Assembly: GCF_021531895.1 (NCBI RefSeq)
Contig: NZ_JAFBIX010000027.1
Span: 1 to 34,050, forward strand
Direction of reading: 5' to 3'
DNA: 34,050 nt
From: Faecalicatena contorta
GTDB lineage: Bacteria; Bacillota; Clostridia; Lachnospirales; Lachnospiraceae
Shown: one piece after another, positions 16,103 to 23,364 of the stretch
Layout of the letters: every line of letters begins with the position of its first letter
How positions within the stretch are numbered: position 1 is the stretch's first letter
Program-made: the position numbers and the translations under genes
The notes under the pieces: generated by a model
The model's database searches: none
What the model was told of the DNA's origin: nothing
The model's input: only the letters and a program-made list of their open reading frames with translations

Positions 16103-16131
16103 ATTATACTATTAAACCAAGGCTAATTCAA
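16103..16131 (-). promoter_or_regulatory. pgi promoter
   Basis: On the minus strand: TTGAAT (16126-16131), a 17-nt spacer and TATAAT (16103-16108), 39 bp before the pgi start. Confidence 0.75.
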
Positions 16132-16152
16132 TACATTCATTTTATGCAGATT

Positions 16153-16187
16153 AAAAAAGAAGCCTGGAGATTTTTTCTCCAGACTCC
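16153..16187 (-). terminator. Terminator of a lost SDR gene
   Basis: Minus-strand stem of 12 bp (arms 16176-16187 and 16159-16170, including two wobbles) followed by TTTTTT. It lies 26 bp after the stop of the SDR remnant and now only serves that remnant. Confidence 0.85.
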
Positions 16188-16213
16188 TCAGCGCACTTTC
16201 ATCTTTCTATTTT

Positions 16214-16320
16214 TTATAATGTTCCACCAAAGCCGGTCTGCAGTGCCTGACCAGTGATAGCACGGGATTCATCACTTGCAAGGAATAACAGAATGTTTGC
16301 CACATCATTTCTAGACAGAA
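16214..16320 (-). pseudogene. C-terminal remnant of a short-chain dehydrogenase (SDR)
   Basis: In frame before a TAA at 16214: SRNDVANILLFLASDESRAI, followed by TGQALQTGFGGTL. This is the unmistakable C-terminal segment of classical SDR / FabG-like oxidoreductases (DVAN..LFLASDES..ITGQ). Only about 34 of about 250 residues remain. The break at about 16320 abuts the promoter of the HipA-like module, which suggests that arrival of the module removed the rest. Confidence 0.8.
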
Positions 16321-16341
16321 CTCATTGTCGATAAAAATTTG

Positions 16342-16370
16342 TTGTATATATACCGCATATACGGTATAAT
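16342..16370 (+). promoter_or_regulatory. Promoter with built-in operator for the HipA-like module
   Basis: TTGTAT (16342-16347), a 17-nt spacer and TATAAT (16365-16370). A perfect inverted repeat, TATACCG (16349-16355) and CGGTATA (16362-16368), fills the spacer and overlaps the -10 box. This is the expected placement for autorepression by the HTH protein encoded 22 bp downstream. Confidence 0.8.
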
Positions 16371-16391
16371 TAATTGTGAGGTGAACAAATT

Positions 16392-16823
16392 ATGTTGAAA
16401 TCTTTTTTGGAAAATAATCATATATCCATGTATAAGCTTGCGGGAAGTAGCCGTGTTCCTTACAGCACCTTAAATGATCTGGCGAATCACAAGCTACCTG
16501 TTGAAAAATTAAAAAGCGGACAGTTATATGCATTATCTGAGGCACTGGGTATATCAATGAATGAACTATATAAGATGTGTCTTTATACCTGTAACGTTCA
16601 ATCTGAAAAATATGACACCGCTGCTATTATCTGCATTAAGCATAAGACGTACTGTTTATCTTTTGTTAAAGACGGAAAAACTTATGAAGAAGAAATAATG
16701 CCGGTAAAGCATGAAGCTACGCAGGTTATTGAGGAACTGGCAAAATGGAAATTAGAAGAGCTGCTGGCAAAGCTCGCAATGGAGGATGCCTATGAGACCA
16801 TATATTCTAAAACGACAAGATAA
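16392..16823 (+). CDS. XRE-type HTH protein, putative antitoxin of HipA-like module
   Basis: 143 residues. Residues 1-60 form a Cro/C1-type helix-turn-helix (SMYKLAGSSRVPYSTLNDLA, then QLYALSEALGISMNELYKM). Residues 75-143 resemble an N-terminal HipA-like extension of unknown role, ending in an acidic helical segment. The start ATG at 16392 follows GAGGTG. The 3' end overlaps the kinase-like gene by 32 bp, a sign of translational coupling. By analogy with HipB it should repress the promoter at 16342-16370 and neutralise the partner, but it is larger than HipB and the pairing is inferred from context. Confidence 0.75.
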   Translation: MLKSFLENNHISMYKLAGSSRVPYSTLNDLANHKLPVEKLKSGQLYALSEALGISMNELYKMCLYTCNVQSEKYDTAAIICIKHKTYCLSFVKDGKTYEEEIMPVKHEATQVIEELAKWKLEELLAKLAMEDAYETIYSKTTR

Positions 16824-18015
16824 TGCCATTGCCGTGATTAATCTTACCGAAGATGGTTCTATACAAGATTACAAATTATTTGAGAATAATGCTTCTCTTG
16901 CTCCATTACATAATCCAGACAGCACCGACTGGCTTAAGAAGTGGTGGGCAAGACGTGCCGTCCCCATTTTCCAGGGACATATCAGGCAAATGCTTGTGGA
17001 CAAGGACCTTCTGGGGCCGGAAGACTACCTCGCAAAAAATCTTGGGCTCTCACTTACCGACTATTACTGGATATCTCCTGTTGACTCCGGTCTTCGGTGG
17101 AAAGATGTAAACTTATTTGAAAATAATTTTCACAATGATATCAACATAGAAAATGACGGACCTGACACTCCCGATGGCATTCCACACTATACACCAAACA
17201 GTTCTCTCCAGGGAACTCTTGAAAAATGCTGGACTATCCGAAATGGCAAGCGTGGAATGATTAAAGGAAATCGAGATGCATTATCTCAGGAATGCTTCAA
17301 TGAAATTATCGCCACAAAGCTTCACGAACTACAGGGATTTTCAAATCACACTACTTACAGATTGTTAGAGATACATGGCAAACCATATCAATACGGTTGT
17401 TTCTCTGAACTATTTACATCTACAAAGACAGAACTGATCTCTGCCTATGATATTGTGACATCAAAAAAGAAAAAAACAGATACCAACACATATGAACATT
17501 TCATATCCGTCTGCAATGAACATGGTCTGCCAGAAAATGAATTAAGGCCATTTCTTGAATATCAGATTATGACCGATTTTATCCTTTCCGGACGTGACAG
17601 ACATTTATCTAATATAGCAGTATTGAGAGATGCCGACACATTAAAATTTATACAACCTGCCCCGATTTATGATAGTGGAAAGTCAATGTTTGTAAATGAT
17701 TCTGTCCCTGACAACGACAATGATATGCTTAAAATAGCAACTGAGAGCTTTTCTGGCACAGAGCTGGGACTACTTTCACTTGTGAAAGACCGCAGTCTGG
17801 TCGACATAACAAAGGTGCCCGATCCTGCATTTATCAAAGATCTTTACTCCCTTGACACAAACATGACTGAAAGCAGGATAAATGCAATCATCCTTGGCTA
17901 TGAGCGCAAACTCGATTTATTTGCACGCTGGCAAAAAGGTGAAGATTTGAAAGCGATTACTTTCGGATTTCATACCAGGAGAAATACATCTTCACTGGGT
18001 GATATTTTTGTATAA
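16792..18015 (+). CDS. HipA-like kinase-fold protein
   Basis: 407 residues from the ATG at 16792, chosen because GGAGG lies 7 nt upstream (the ATG at 16786 is too close). HipA-type marks: catalytic-loop motif GRDRHLSNIAVLRD at 267-280, with Asp269 and Asn274; metal-binding IYDSGKSM at 292-299, in place of DFG; and a probable nucleotide lysine segment SLQGTLEKCW near 138-147. HipA toxins phosphorylate glutamyl-tRNA synthetase or other targets and cause dormancy; HipT-like and other relatives differ in target. Here the HipA N-subdomain 1 seems reduced, with part of that role possibly moved to the upstream HTH protein. The gene ends 18 bp before a strong terminator. Whether it is a toxin or a regulatory kinase is not shown by sequence. 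Confidence 0.75.
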   Translation: MRPYILKRQDNAIAVINLTEDGSIQDYKLFENNASLAPLHNPDSTDWLKKWWARRAVPIFQGHIRQMLVDKDLLGPEDYLAKNLGLSLTDYYWISPVDSGLRWKDVNLFENNFHNDINIENDGPDTPDGIPHYTPNSSLQGTLEKCWTIRNGKRGMIKGNRDALSQECFNEIIATKLHELQGFSNHTTYRLLEIHGKPYQYGCFSELFTSTKTELISAYDIVTSKKKKTDTNTYEHFISVCNEHGLPENELRPFLEYQIMTDFILSGRDRHLSNIAVLRDADTLKFIQPAPIYDSGKSMFVNDSVPDNDNDMLKIATESFSGTELGLLSLVKDRSLVDITKVPDPAFIKDLYSLDTNMTESRINAIILGYERKLDLFARWQKGEDLKAITFGFHTRRNTSSLGDIFV

Positions 18016-18032
18016 ACTTTATCTACATCCTG

Positions 18033-18062
18033 AAGATTGCGCATTAAGCGCAATCTTTTTTT
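18033..18062 (+). terminator. Terminator of the HipA-like module
   Basis: Perfect 10-bp stem AAGATTGCGC / GCGCAATCTT with a 5-nt loop, then seven T. Confidence 0.92.
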
Positions 18063-18118
18063 ATTCGAACAACTTCACCAAATCTGATACCTCTTCATAC
18101 TTTTCACTTTTTGCGATA

Positions 18119-18199
18119 TTAATATTCAACTTTCGCACTATCCGATGGGCTCGTTTTAATCCCAACAATGAAGTAGATGATCAAAATAATATAAATCAT
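18119..18199 (-). CDS. Tiny membrane peptide, coupled to the DUF4405-like gene
   Basis: A 26-codon frame, MIYIILIIYFIVGIKTSPSD and six more residues. Its ATG overlaps the TGA of the upstream gene (ATGA), suggesting coupling. It contains a single hydrophobic helix. In a neighbouring frame the DNA continues as a protein-like basic segment (LKRAHRIVRKLNINIAKSEK) up to a TAA at 18061-18063. The real product may therefore be a longer anchored protein broken by a frameshift. No family recognised. Confidence 0.35.
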   Translation of the reverse strand: MIYIILIIYFIVGIKTSPSDSAKVEY

Positions 18200-18387
18200 T
18201 TTTTCAGATTCACAGATAACCTCCTGATATGTAAAACAACCAATACGATGCACAGGACTGCAGTGATACTGTGCATGATTGCCCAGACTTTCCCATCTGA
18301 AAAATGAATCGCAAAGCCGCTGAGGGCTAAAACGATAAAGTCTACCGCAAGTAATATATCAATGATGTACATCTTTTTCCGATTCAA
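18196..18387 (-). CDS. Small two-helix membrane protein (DUF4405-like)
   Basis: 63 residues from a TTG at 18387, chosen because AAAGGAGG lies 10 nt before it. Two hydrophobic segments: IIDILLAVDFIVLALSGFAI and WAIMHSITAVLCIVLVVLHI. Histidines at the helix edges (AIHFSDG, MHS, LHI) resemble the short DUF4405/cytochrome b-like proteins that may bind haem at the membrane. It lies downstream of a consensus promoter with DtxR-like inverted repeats at 18521-18607, so metal-dependent control is plausible (inference). Confidence 0.6.
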   Translation of the reverse strand: MNRKKMYIIDILLAVDFIVLALSGFAIHFSDGKVWAIMHSITAVLCIVLVVLHIRRLSVNLKK

Positions 18388-18520
18388 TAGAAATGTTCCT
18401 CCTTTAATAAACGTTGTTTTTCCTTCCATTCTCCACAGAATACACTGTTTCAGCAATGCGCAGCAGTTTCTTGTAAATCTTTTCCCGCAGCGTTTTCTTG
18501 ACCGCCTTCGAGGAAAGTTA
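18388..18520 (-). other. Leader region with coding-like remnant
   Basis: Between the promoter/operator region and the small membrane gene. One minus-strand frame (VKKTLREKIYKKLLRIAETV, then YSVENGRKNNVY and a stop just before the next ribosome site) looks like a real C-terminus, but it has no start codon in frame. It may be a shortened leader gene or a degraded neighbour. Confidence 0.4.
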
Positions 18521-18607
18521 TTAGTTCAGACTAACCAATCCTCATAAAAACGAGTTAGTTTCATCTAACCCGCTTTACATTATAGTTATCTTTCACTAAC
18601 TTGTCAA
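18521..18607 (-). promoter_or_regulatory. Consensus promoter with DtxR/IdeR-like inverted repeats
   Basis: On the minus strand: TTGACA (18602-18607), a 17-nt spacer and TATAAT (18579-18584). Just downstream of the expected transcription start are two palindromes, GTTAG-N6-CTAAC (18554-18569) and TTAGT-N4-ACTAA (18521-18534). These resemble half-sites of the iron/manganese-dependent DtxR family box (TTAGGTTAG-CTAACCTAA type). The regulator is not in the window. Confidence 0.65.
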
Positions 18608-18684
18608 GAGATGTTTTCTAAAAGTTCTTTCCATTTTCTTATAGAAATCTGTTCATCAATTATCATAGGAGGCTGATGCTTCTT

Positions 18685-19122
18685 TCATTCTCTCATACAA
18701 TACAACTCCAATTCCTTTTTCAGATATTCGTACCTTAACCGCTTCTCCTCTTTTGCAAAATGAACATCGCGGAATTGTTCTGGGTTGCCGTCATACACCA
18801 ATACTTCCCCACCAAACTGTTCACTCGTCAGATCAAAACGACAGTCCCCAACCACATTATAACAATGATAATTTCCACCAGGCCGCAAGACGCCATACAC
18901 CTTACCGCCAAATATGTCCTGTGCCAAAAATGCTGTAATCGAGCACTGTCCCAGCGTCTTATTTTCCGGTGTCCATTTCTGCCGCATTCTTGGTGCGCAG
19001 GTCTTAGCACACCAGATTTCTGACAGTGCAGCATATAAATCAGCCGGTGTACGAATCCCCTTATATTGGTCTGTTACAGCCACAACATCCGCCTGTTCCC
19101 AGCCCCAAAACTTATATTCCAT
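18685..19122 (-). CDS. YunG-like protein
   Basis: A 145-residue soluble protein with the pattern W.PENKTLGQCSITAFLAQD, GGNYHCYNV and CRFDLTSEQFGG seen in the YunG-type family of small uncharacterised proteins (GQC..TA.....D, then G.HY.N, then DLT..QF). Conserved Cys and His in GQC and HCYN suggest a cysteine-protease-like or transglutaminase-like fold, but this is not established. The start ATG at 19122 follows GGGCGG. It lies 15 bp downstream of the cysteine synthase stop on the same strand, so it is probably co-transcribed with it. Confidence 0.6.
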   Translation of the reverse strand: MEYKFWGWEQADVVAVTDQYKGIRTPADLYAALSEIWCAKTCAPRMRQKWTPENKTLGQCSITAFLAQDIFGGKVYGVLRPGGNYHCYNVVGDCRFDLTSEQFGGEVLVYDGNPEQFRDVHFAKEEKRLRYEYLKKELELYCMRE

Positions 19123-19137
19123 ATGATATCCGCCCTT

Positions 19138-20067
19138 TTATCCTTCAAATAATGGTGTTGAATAATATCTCTCCGCAGTGTCCGGAAGTACCGTTACTAC
19201 GGTCTTTCCTTTTCCAAGTTTTCGTGCAAGCTTCATTGCTGCTGCCACATTTGTTCCACTGGAGATGCCGCAGAGAAGGCCTTCTTTTCTTGCCAGTTCT
19301 CTTGCCGTCTGAAGTGCTTCTTCATCTGTCACGATCACGATCTCATCATAAATCTTCTGATCTAAGATACCTGGGATCACTCCATCTCCAATTCCCATCT
19401 GAATATGTGAACCAACTTCCTTTCCAGAGAGGATTGCTGCATTCTCCGGCTCAAGAGCCCAGATCTCTATATCAGGATTGGCCTTCCTGAGGGCCGCACC
19501 AATTCCGCTGATCGTTCCTCCTGTTCCGATTCCCGAACAGAATCCATCAATCTTCTTTCCGACCTGTTCCACGATCTCAGCACCTGTCTTTTCATAATGC
19601 ACCTGATAATTGGCCATATTTTCAAATTGCTGTGGCACAAATACTCTTGGATCTTCCGCCTTCATATCCATCGCCATCTGAATACAGTCATTGATACATT
19701 TTCCTATATCACCTTCATCATGTACAACTCGGATATCTGCCCCATACTGCTTCACCAGCTTACGCCTCTCTTCACTGACAGAATCCGGCATAATGATAAC
19801 CGTCTTGTAGCCTCTTACTGCTCCGACCAACGCTAGGCCGATCCCCTGGTTTCCACTTGTTGGTTCTACAATAATGGTATCTTCTTTGATAATTCCTTTT
19901 TCTTCCGCATCCATAATCATATTCAATGCCGTTCTTGTCTTGATGGACCCGCCTACATTGACCGCTTCAAATTTGACAAGAATCTCCGCACAGTCTTCAT
20001 CCACCATTCGGTTCAGGCGGATCATCGGAGTATTACCCACCGCTTCTAATACGTTATTATATATCAT
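19138..20067 (-). CDS. cysK: Cysteine synthase (O-acetylserine sulfhydrylase)
   Basis: 309 residues from the ATG at 20067, with AAAGGAG 8 nt upstream (a TTG 7 codons earlier is open but overlaps that site). PLP fold-type II enzyme: Lys43 in GGSIKTRTALN, PLP-phosphate contact PTSGNQGIGLAL at 69-80, and GIGTGGTISGIG near 180. It makes L-cysteine from O-acetylserine and sulfide in the cytoplasm. The usual SVKDR around the lysine reads SIKTR here, a variant I associate with anaerobic Firmicutes homologues; substrate preference could differ. A promoter lies 35 bp upstream, and a YunG-like gene follows. Confidence 0.9.
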   Translation of the reverse strand: MIYNNVLEAVGNTPMIRLNRMVDEDCAEILVKFEAVNVGGSIKTRTALNMIMDAEEKGIIKEDTIIVEPTSGNQGIGLALVGAVRGYKTVIIMPDSVSEERRKLVKQYGADIRVVHDEGDIGKCINDCIQMAMDMKAEDPRVFVPQQFENMANYQVHYEKTGAEIVEQVGKKIDGFCSGIGTGGTISGIGAALRKANPDIEIWALEPENAAILSGKEVGSHIQMGIGDGVIPGILDQKIYDEIVIVTDEEALQTARELARKEGLLCGISSGTNVAAAMKLARKLGKGKTVVTVLPDTAERYYSTPLFEG

Positions 20068-20101
20068 TTCTTCTTCTCCTTTTTCCAATCACAGTGTAAT
20101 C

Positions 20102-20130
20102 ATTATAACATATGAAGCTGCTGTCCCCAA
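20102..20130 (-). promoter_or_regulatory. cysK promoter
   Basis: On the minus strand: TTGGGG (20125-20130), a 17-nt spacer and TATAAT (20102-20107). Confidence 0.65.
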
Positions 20131-20151
20131 AACAATTATTTCTGTTTCTCT

Positions 20152-20364
20152 TTAGTTCTTACAAATTAATGACACAATTCCCACCACAACCAATATTGGA
20201 AATGCCAAATATATGAATCCACCAACTACCAATCCTATCAAAGCCAGCGGCAATAACACAACAGTGACAATGAACTTTGATATTCCCCAGGCTGCTTTAA
20301 TCCCGAAGATAAATAATTTTCCAAATACCCAGATCATGCATATCGCAAATAATAGTGATAACAT
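20152..20364 (-). CDS. Small hydrophobic membrane protein
   Basis: 70 residues, nearly all hydrophobic, in two to three segments (LLFAICMIWVFGKLFIFGI, FIVTVVLLPLALIGLVVGGF, YLAFPILVVVGIVSLICKN). The start ATG at 20364 follows GAGGTGG. Proteins of this kind are common in Lachnospiraceae and have no assigned function. It stands alone, upstream of cysK but separated from it by that gene's promoter. Confidence 0.65.
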   Translation of the reverse strand: MLSLLFAICMIWVFGKLFIFGIKAAWGISKFIVTVVLLPLALIGLVVGGFIYLAFPILVVVGIVSLICKN

Positions 20365-20393
20365 CTTTCCACCTCATTTCATCCGCCTTATCC

Positions 20394-20422
20394 TTGCTGT
20401 TTTTCCATGTTTTCAGTATAAT
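20394..20422 (+). promoter_or_regulatory. Promoter of the XRE regulator at 20508
   Basis: TTGCTG (20394-20399), a 17-nt spacer and TATAAT (20417-20422). Confidence 0.7.
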
Positions 20423-20507
20423 CATTTTAGAATAAGAAGTACACACCAGAAGCGAAGGCTTAACCATGTGTATTTCACAATTTTAGAGAAATAAGAGGAA
20501 ATGATTC

Positions 20508-21026
20508 ATGGGAAAACAATCGACAAGAGAGAATAAAAATATATATCAGTTATGCCGGGAAGCTCAGGGACTGACTCGTGAAAAAGCCAGTGAGAACATG
20601 GTCGGTGTATCCGCTTCCAGAATTGAAAAAATCGAATACGAGCTGCAGGAGCCGACACCATACGATATCATTCAGATGGCCGACTGTTATAAACGGCCAG
20701 ACCTTTGTAATTATTACTGTTCCCACAAATGCGCTATCGGCAGCCGCTACGTTCCAGAGATTGAAATATCAGAATTATCCACGATCATCCTGGAGACTAT
20801 TGCCAGCCTGAATGAAATCAACCCATTAACCAGCCGTCTGATCCAGATTGCCCGGGATGGCAAGATTACCGATGATGAAATCAAGGATTTTGCATTTATC
20901 AGTAAGAAATTAGACGAAGTATCCCTTGCCATTGATTCCCTGAATCTGTGGGTGGATAAGACAGCCAGCGAAAATAACATCAATATTGATCTCCTGAATG
21001 CGGAGAAAGAAAAATTGAATTCCTAA
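20508..21026 (+). CDS. XRE-family regulator with central cysteine cluster
   Basis: 172 residues. The helix-turn-helix is at about residues 10-65 (NIYQLCREAQGLTREKASEN, then VSASRIEKIEYELQEPTP). Next comes a compact cysteine/histidine motif, LCNYYCSHKCAIGSRYVPEI (Cys at C-x3-C-x3-C spacing), then a long C-terminal helical region (residues about 85-172) that looks like a coiled coil or bundle. The start ATG at 20508 has GAGG 9 nt upstream. The cysteine group could bind a metal or an Fe-S cluster, or sense redox (inference). It is monocistronic, with its own promoter. Confidence 0.75.
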   Translation: MGKQSTRENKNIYQLCREAQGLTREKASENMVGVSASRIEKIEYELQEPTPYDIIQMADCYKRPDLCNYYCSHKCAIGSRYVPEIEISELSTIILETIASLNEINPLTSRLIQIARDGKITDDEIKDFAFISKKLDEVSLAIDSLNLWVDKTASENNINIDLLNAEKEKLNS

Positions 21027-21060
21027 TAAAATGAACTCATTGTGCAATTTTCGATGTCTA

Positions 21061-21198
21061 TTATTTCCAACGATTCAATCTCGGCACCACTGCTTCCATA
21101 TGCGCACGCACCTGTTCTGCAGGCCAATCTTCATTTGCCATATGTTCTACGCAAAAATCAATCAACTCTTCATCTGTCAGGCAAGCAACTCGCTGTTG
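21061..21198 (-). pseudogene. Unassigned C-terminal remnant
   Basis: A 45-codon open frame ends at TAA 21061 with protein-like sequence LTDEELIDFCVEHMANEDWP, then AEQVRAHMEAVVPRLNRWK. There is a stop just upstream and no start codon, so it is the tail of a deleted gene. I do not recognise the family. Confidence 0.4.
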
Positions 21199-21425
21199 CT
21201 ATATCTTTGACTAACGCATATATTCATTCGTCCATTTACCGTAAGAATACCCTTGATCTTCTTTATTGCCGGTGACACAGGCGGAATGAACATAGCATTA
21301 GCAATGGACCTGCTTTCAATCTTATCGATATTTGTAATACTATAACCCGTCGGGCTTTCAAACCCAAAGAAAGCCGTTACAATAATTGTTCTTTTTTCAC
21401 AGTAGTTTATCTCCACCTTGTTCAT
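21177..21425 (-). CDS. Hypothetical 82-residue protein
   Basis: An open frame from the ATG at 21425, without a strong ribosome site of its own. The sequence (RTIIVTAFFGFESPTGYS, then IPPVSPAIKKIKGILTVNG) has amphipathic strands, and I recognise no family. Its last codons overlap the remnant at 21061-21198. It may itself be a fragment from the same rearrangement. Confidence 0.3.
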   Translation of the reverse strand: MNKVEINYCEKRTIIVTAFFGFESPTGYSITNIDKIESRSIANAMFIPPVSPAIKKIKGILTVNGRMNICVSQRYSNSELLA

Positions 21426-21498
21426 TTTGTAAAACTCATCAGCTTGGTGTCTGTGCGTCTGACTCTTTGTTCTTATGGCCGCAGATACAAAATGATGC

Positions 21499-22086
21499 TC
21501 AATTCAAGAATATGTGCATTAAACCTCCAATCAAAAAACAAATCGCTGCTGTAACAACAGCACTGATAATAACCTTTAAGATATTTTGGTATGGACGTTT
21601 TCCTGCTTCAACCATCTTATGAATTTCATCTAATTTTTTACCTTCACAAAATGCAACAATTTCCTTATATGTCTGTATATCATTTTCTTTCTTGATTTTT
21701 TCAACTTTTGATGCCCAAAACATCGTAATCGCGAACAATACCCCGAAAGGTATAACCGCATATTGTTCTAACCAAATAAATAGCGGTGCCGCTGAGATCA
21801 TCAAAATCAAAAGATGAATAGTGAAAATGTTTCCGTAATAATTAAACTTCTTAACTTCCTGCTCGTCAATCATTTCTTTCATTGTCTCTATATCTCCTTT
21901 AATCAGTTGGTCGAGAGATACATTGAACAATGAGCTGAGAAGCAGCAGGCTATGAATATCGGGGTAGCTCTTTCCATTCTCCCAATTTGAAATCGTCTGT
22001 CTTGTCACGTATACCTTTTCAGCCAATTCCTCCTGGGACAGATTAAGCGACCTTCGGTATTTTTTTATCTGTGCGTTCAGCTCCAT
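21499..22086 (-). CDS. XRE-family regulator with C-terminal membrane helices
   Basis: 195 residues from the ATG at 22086, chosen because AAAGGAG lies 8 nt upstream (the open frame begins 37 codons earlier). Residues 1-58 form the HTH (LNLSQEELAEKVYVTRQTIS, NWENGKSYPDIHSLLLLSSL). A linker follows, then three hydrophobic segments: IFTIHLLILMISAAPLFIWL, AVIPFGVLFAITMFWA and, at the end, VIISAVVTAAICFLIGGL. HTH proteins anchored in this way are common in Firmicutes, next to bacteriocin or stress genes, but no target is identifiable here. A second protein with the same architecture is encoded at 22622-23134. Confidence 0.85.
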   Translation of the reverse strand: MELNAQIKKYRRSLNLSQEELAEKVYVTRQTISNWENGKSYPDIHSLLLLSSLFNVSLDQLIKGDIETMKEMIDEQEVKKFNYYGNIFTIHLLILMISAAPLFIWLEQYAVIPFGVLFAITMFWASKVEKIKKENDIQTYKEIVAFCEGKKLDEIHKMVEAGKRPYQNILKVIISAVVTAAICFLIGGLMHIFLN

Positions 22087-22287
22087 AAAATATTCTCCTT
22101 TGCAAGTGATTTGTTCTCTTGACCTGTTCTGAGAATAATCACTTTTTCTTTTTCTGTCTATCAAACCTGTTTTACTTTGCTGAAAACACAGTGTCAAAAG
22201 TATTTGACAGCACTTAAAACCTTATAAAAACAGCTTGATTATTTCTTTTGCTCACGAGATGTAAGGCGGAACAATCATATCGAGCGA

Positions 22288-22401
22288 TTACTTTACAGCA
22301 ATAATATCCTGTGCAATTACTCCACGGGCATTTAAGCCAACAGCATCTAAGCCCGAAAGCTGTTCTAAAATAAAACTTAAATATTCTTTACTTGATGCCA
22401 T
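22288..22401 (-). pseudogene. TfoX/Sxy N-terminal-domain remnant
   Basis: The start ATG at 22401 follows AAGGTG. The first residues, MASSKEYLSFILEQLSGLD, match the N-terminus of small TfoX-like (Sxy N-domain) proteins, normally about 100-115 residues. Here the sequence changes abruptly to VGLNARGVIAQDIIAVK and stops after 37 codons, so most of the domain is deleted. Confidence 0.6.
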
Positions 22402-22621
22402 ATATACACCTTGTAATCTTTATAACCCAAGGAGTTAAAAGGTAATTGCTTGTATTAAGCTCCATATTCAGTTTTATTCTACCAATCTGACAGGTCAATA
22501 GCAGGTGAAACATCGCCTCTTTTAAATCTCTTTTTTGAAATGATTCCCCTGATACCGATAGAAGAAAATAGCTGATACCACAAAACATAAATAAAAAACC
22601 TGTTGCCACATATTTTCATTC
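22402..22621. other. Ambiguous stretch with overlapping short frames
   Basis: Three minus-strand frames just after the HTH gene are open for 29 to 73 codons, each starting within 20 bp (one hydrophobic, one MWQQVFYLCFVVSAIFFYR-like). None has a clear ribosome site or family, so I do not assign a gene. Confidence 0.4.
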
Positions 22622-23134
22622 TTAATGCTTCATTTTTTCTATCAATCGAAGTTTCAGATTTCTAATTTTTACTGCATATCTACTTGTAAATATTACTCCT
22701 ATAATCACCATTCCAAATGCAATTCCTAGTCCAAAACTAGCAATTTCCTCATATGGAGATGTATTTTCAAGTCCAAGAGCCCCAATAACAATTAACATTA
22801 CAAATCCAACCATACCCAAAATAAACAGATAATGCATTCGTCTCAGCAGCCTGCCTTTTTCATCATTACTATAATCTGCAACCATTAATACCGTTTCTTT
22901 TAATTCTTCAGTCATCGTCTCGCTTTTCCTTTCTCCGTTTAGCAGTTCACGAATATCAACTTCATAGAAATCAGCCATTTCAATCAAAATGTCCAGATCA
23001 GGCATATTATACCCGTTTTCCCATCGGGAAACTGTTCTGTTTGATACTTCAAACTGTTCTGCTATCTGCTCTTGTGTTAATTTTTTCCCTTTTCGAAGTT
23101 CTTTCATAAAAGAACCAATTTTCTTTTGATCCAT
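22622..23134 (-). CDS. XRE-family regulator with two membrane helices
   Basis: 170 residues from the ATG at 23134, preceded by AAAGGAGG. HTH at 5-62 (GKKLTQEQIAEQFEVSNRTV, SRWENGYNMPDLDILIEMAD), a short linker, then hydrophobic segments LFILGMVGFVMLIVIGALGL and FGLGIAFGMVIIGVIFTSRY with a basic tail. This is the widespread Clostridia HTH-plus-two-helix type, with no known ligand. It shares its architecture with the protein at 21499-22086, but the sequences differ. The upstream 180 bp has a CCGCC/GGCGG hairpin and a 10-bp repeat (CCTGCAGATC) near 23234-23262 of unknown meaning. Confidence 0.85.
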   Translation of the reverse strand: MDQKKIGSFMKELRKGKKLTQEQIAEQFEVSNRTVSRWENGYNMPDLDILIEMADFYEVDIRELLNGERKSETMTEELKETVLMVADYSNDEKGRLLRRMHYLFILGMVGFVMLIVIGALGLENTSPYEEIASFGLGIAFGMVIIGVIFTSRYAVKIRNLKLRLIEKMKH

Positions 23135-23364
23135 TTGAACTCCTCCTTTCAAGCAAATATTACCCGATTGCCTGATTGAATACCATGACACAAAGCGAGA
23201 AATGTTATCCTTTCTTCCGTGTCAGAAAAAGTGTCCTGCAGATCTATTCCCACCTGCAGATCCGCCCTTGTGGCGGGTTCCGATTTTTGTCCCAGAAAGA
23301 ATACATCTTTCATTATTAGCTTTACCATCTATCATACCTCTACATCGTATTTCTGTTTTCATTT

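Noticed and set aside
23234-23295. Riboswitch-like leader upstream of the HTH gene at 22622
   Set aside because: A CCGCC/GGCGG hairpin and a 10-bp direct repeat are present, but there is no recognisable riboswitch core.
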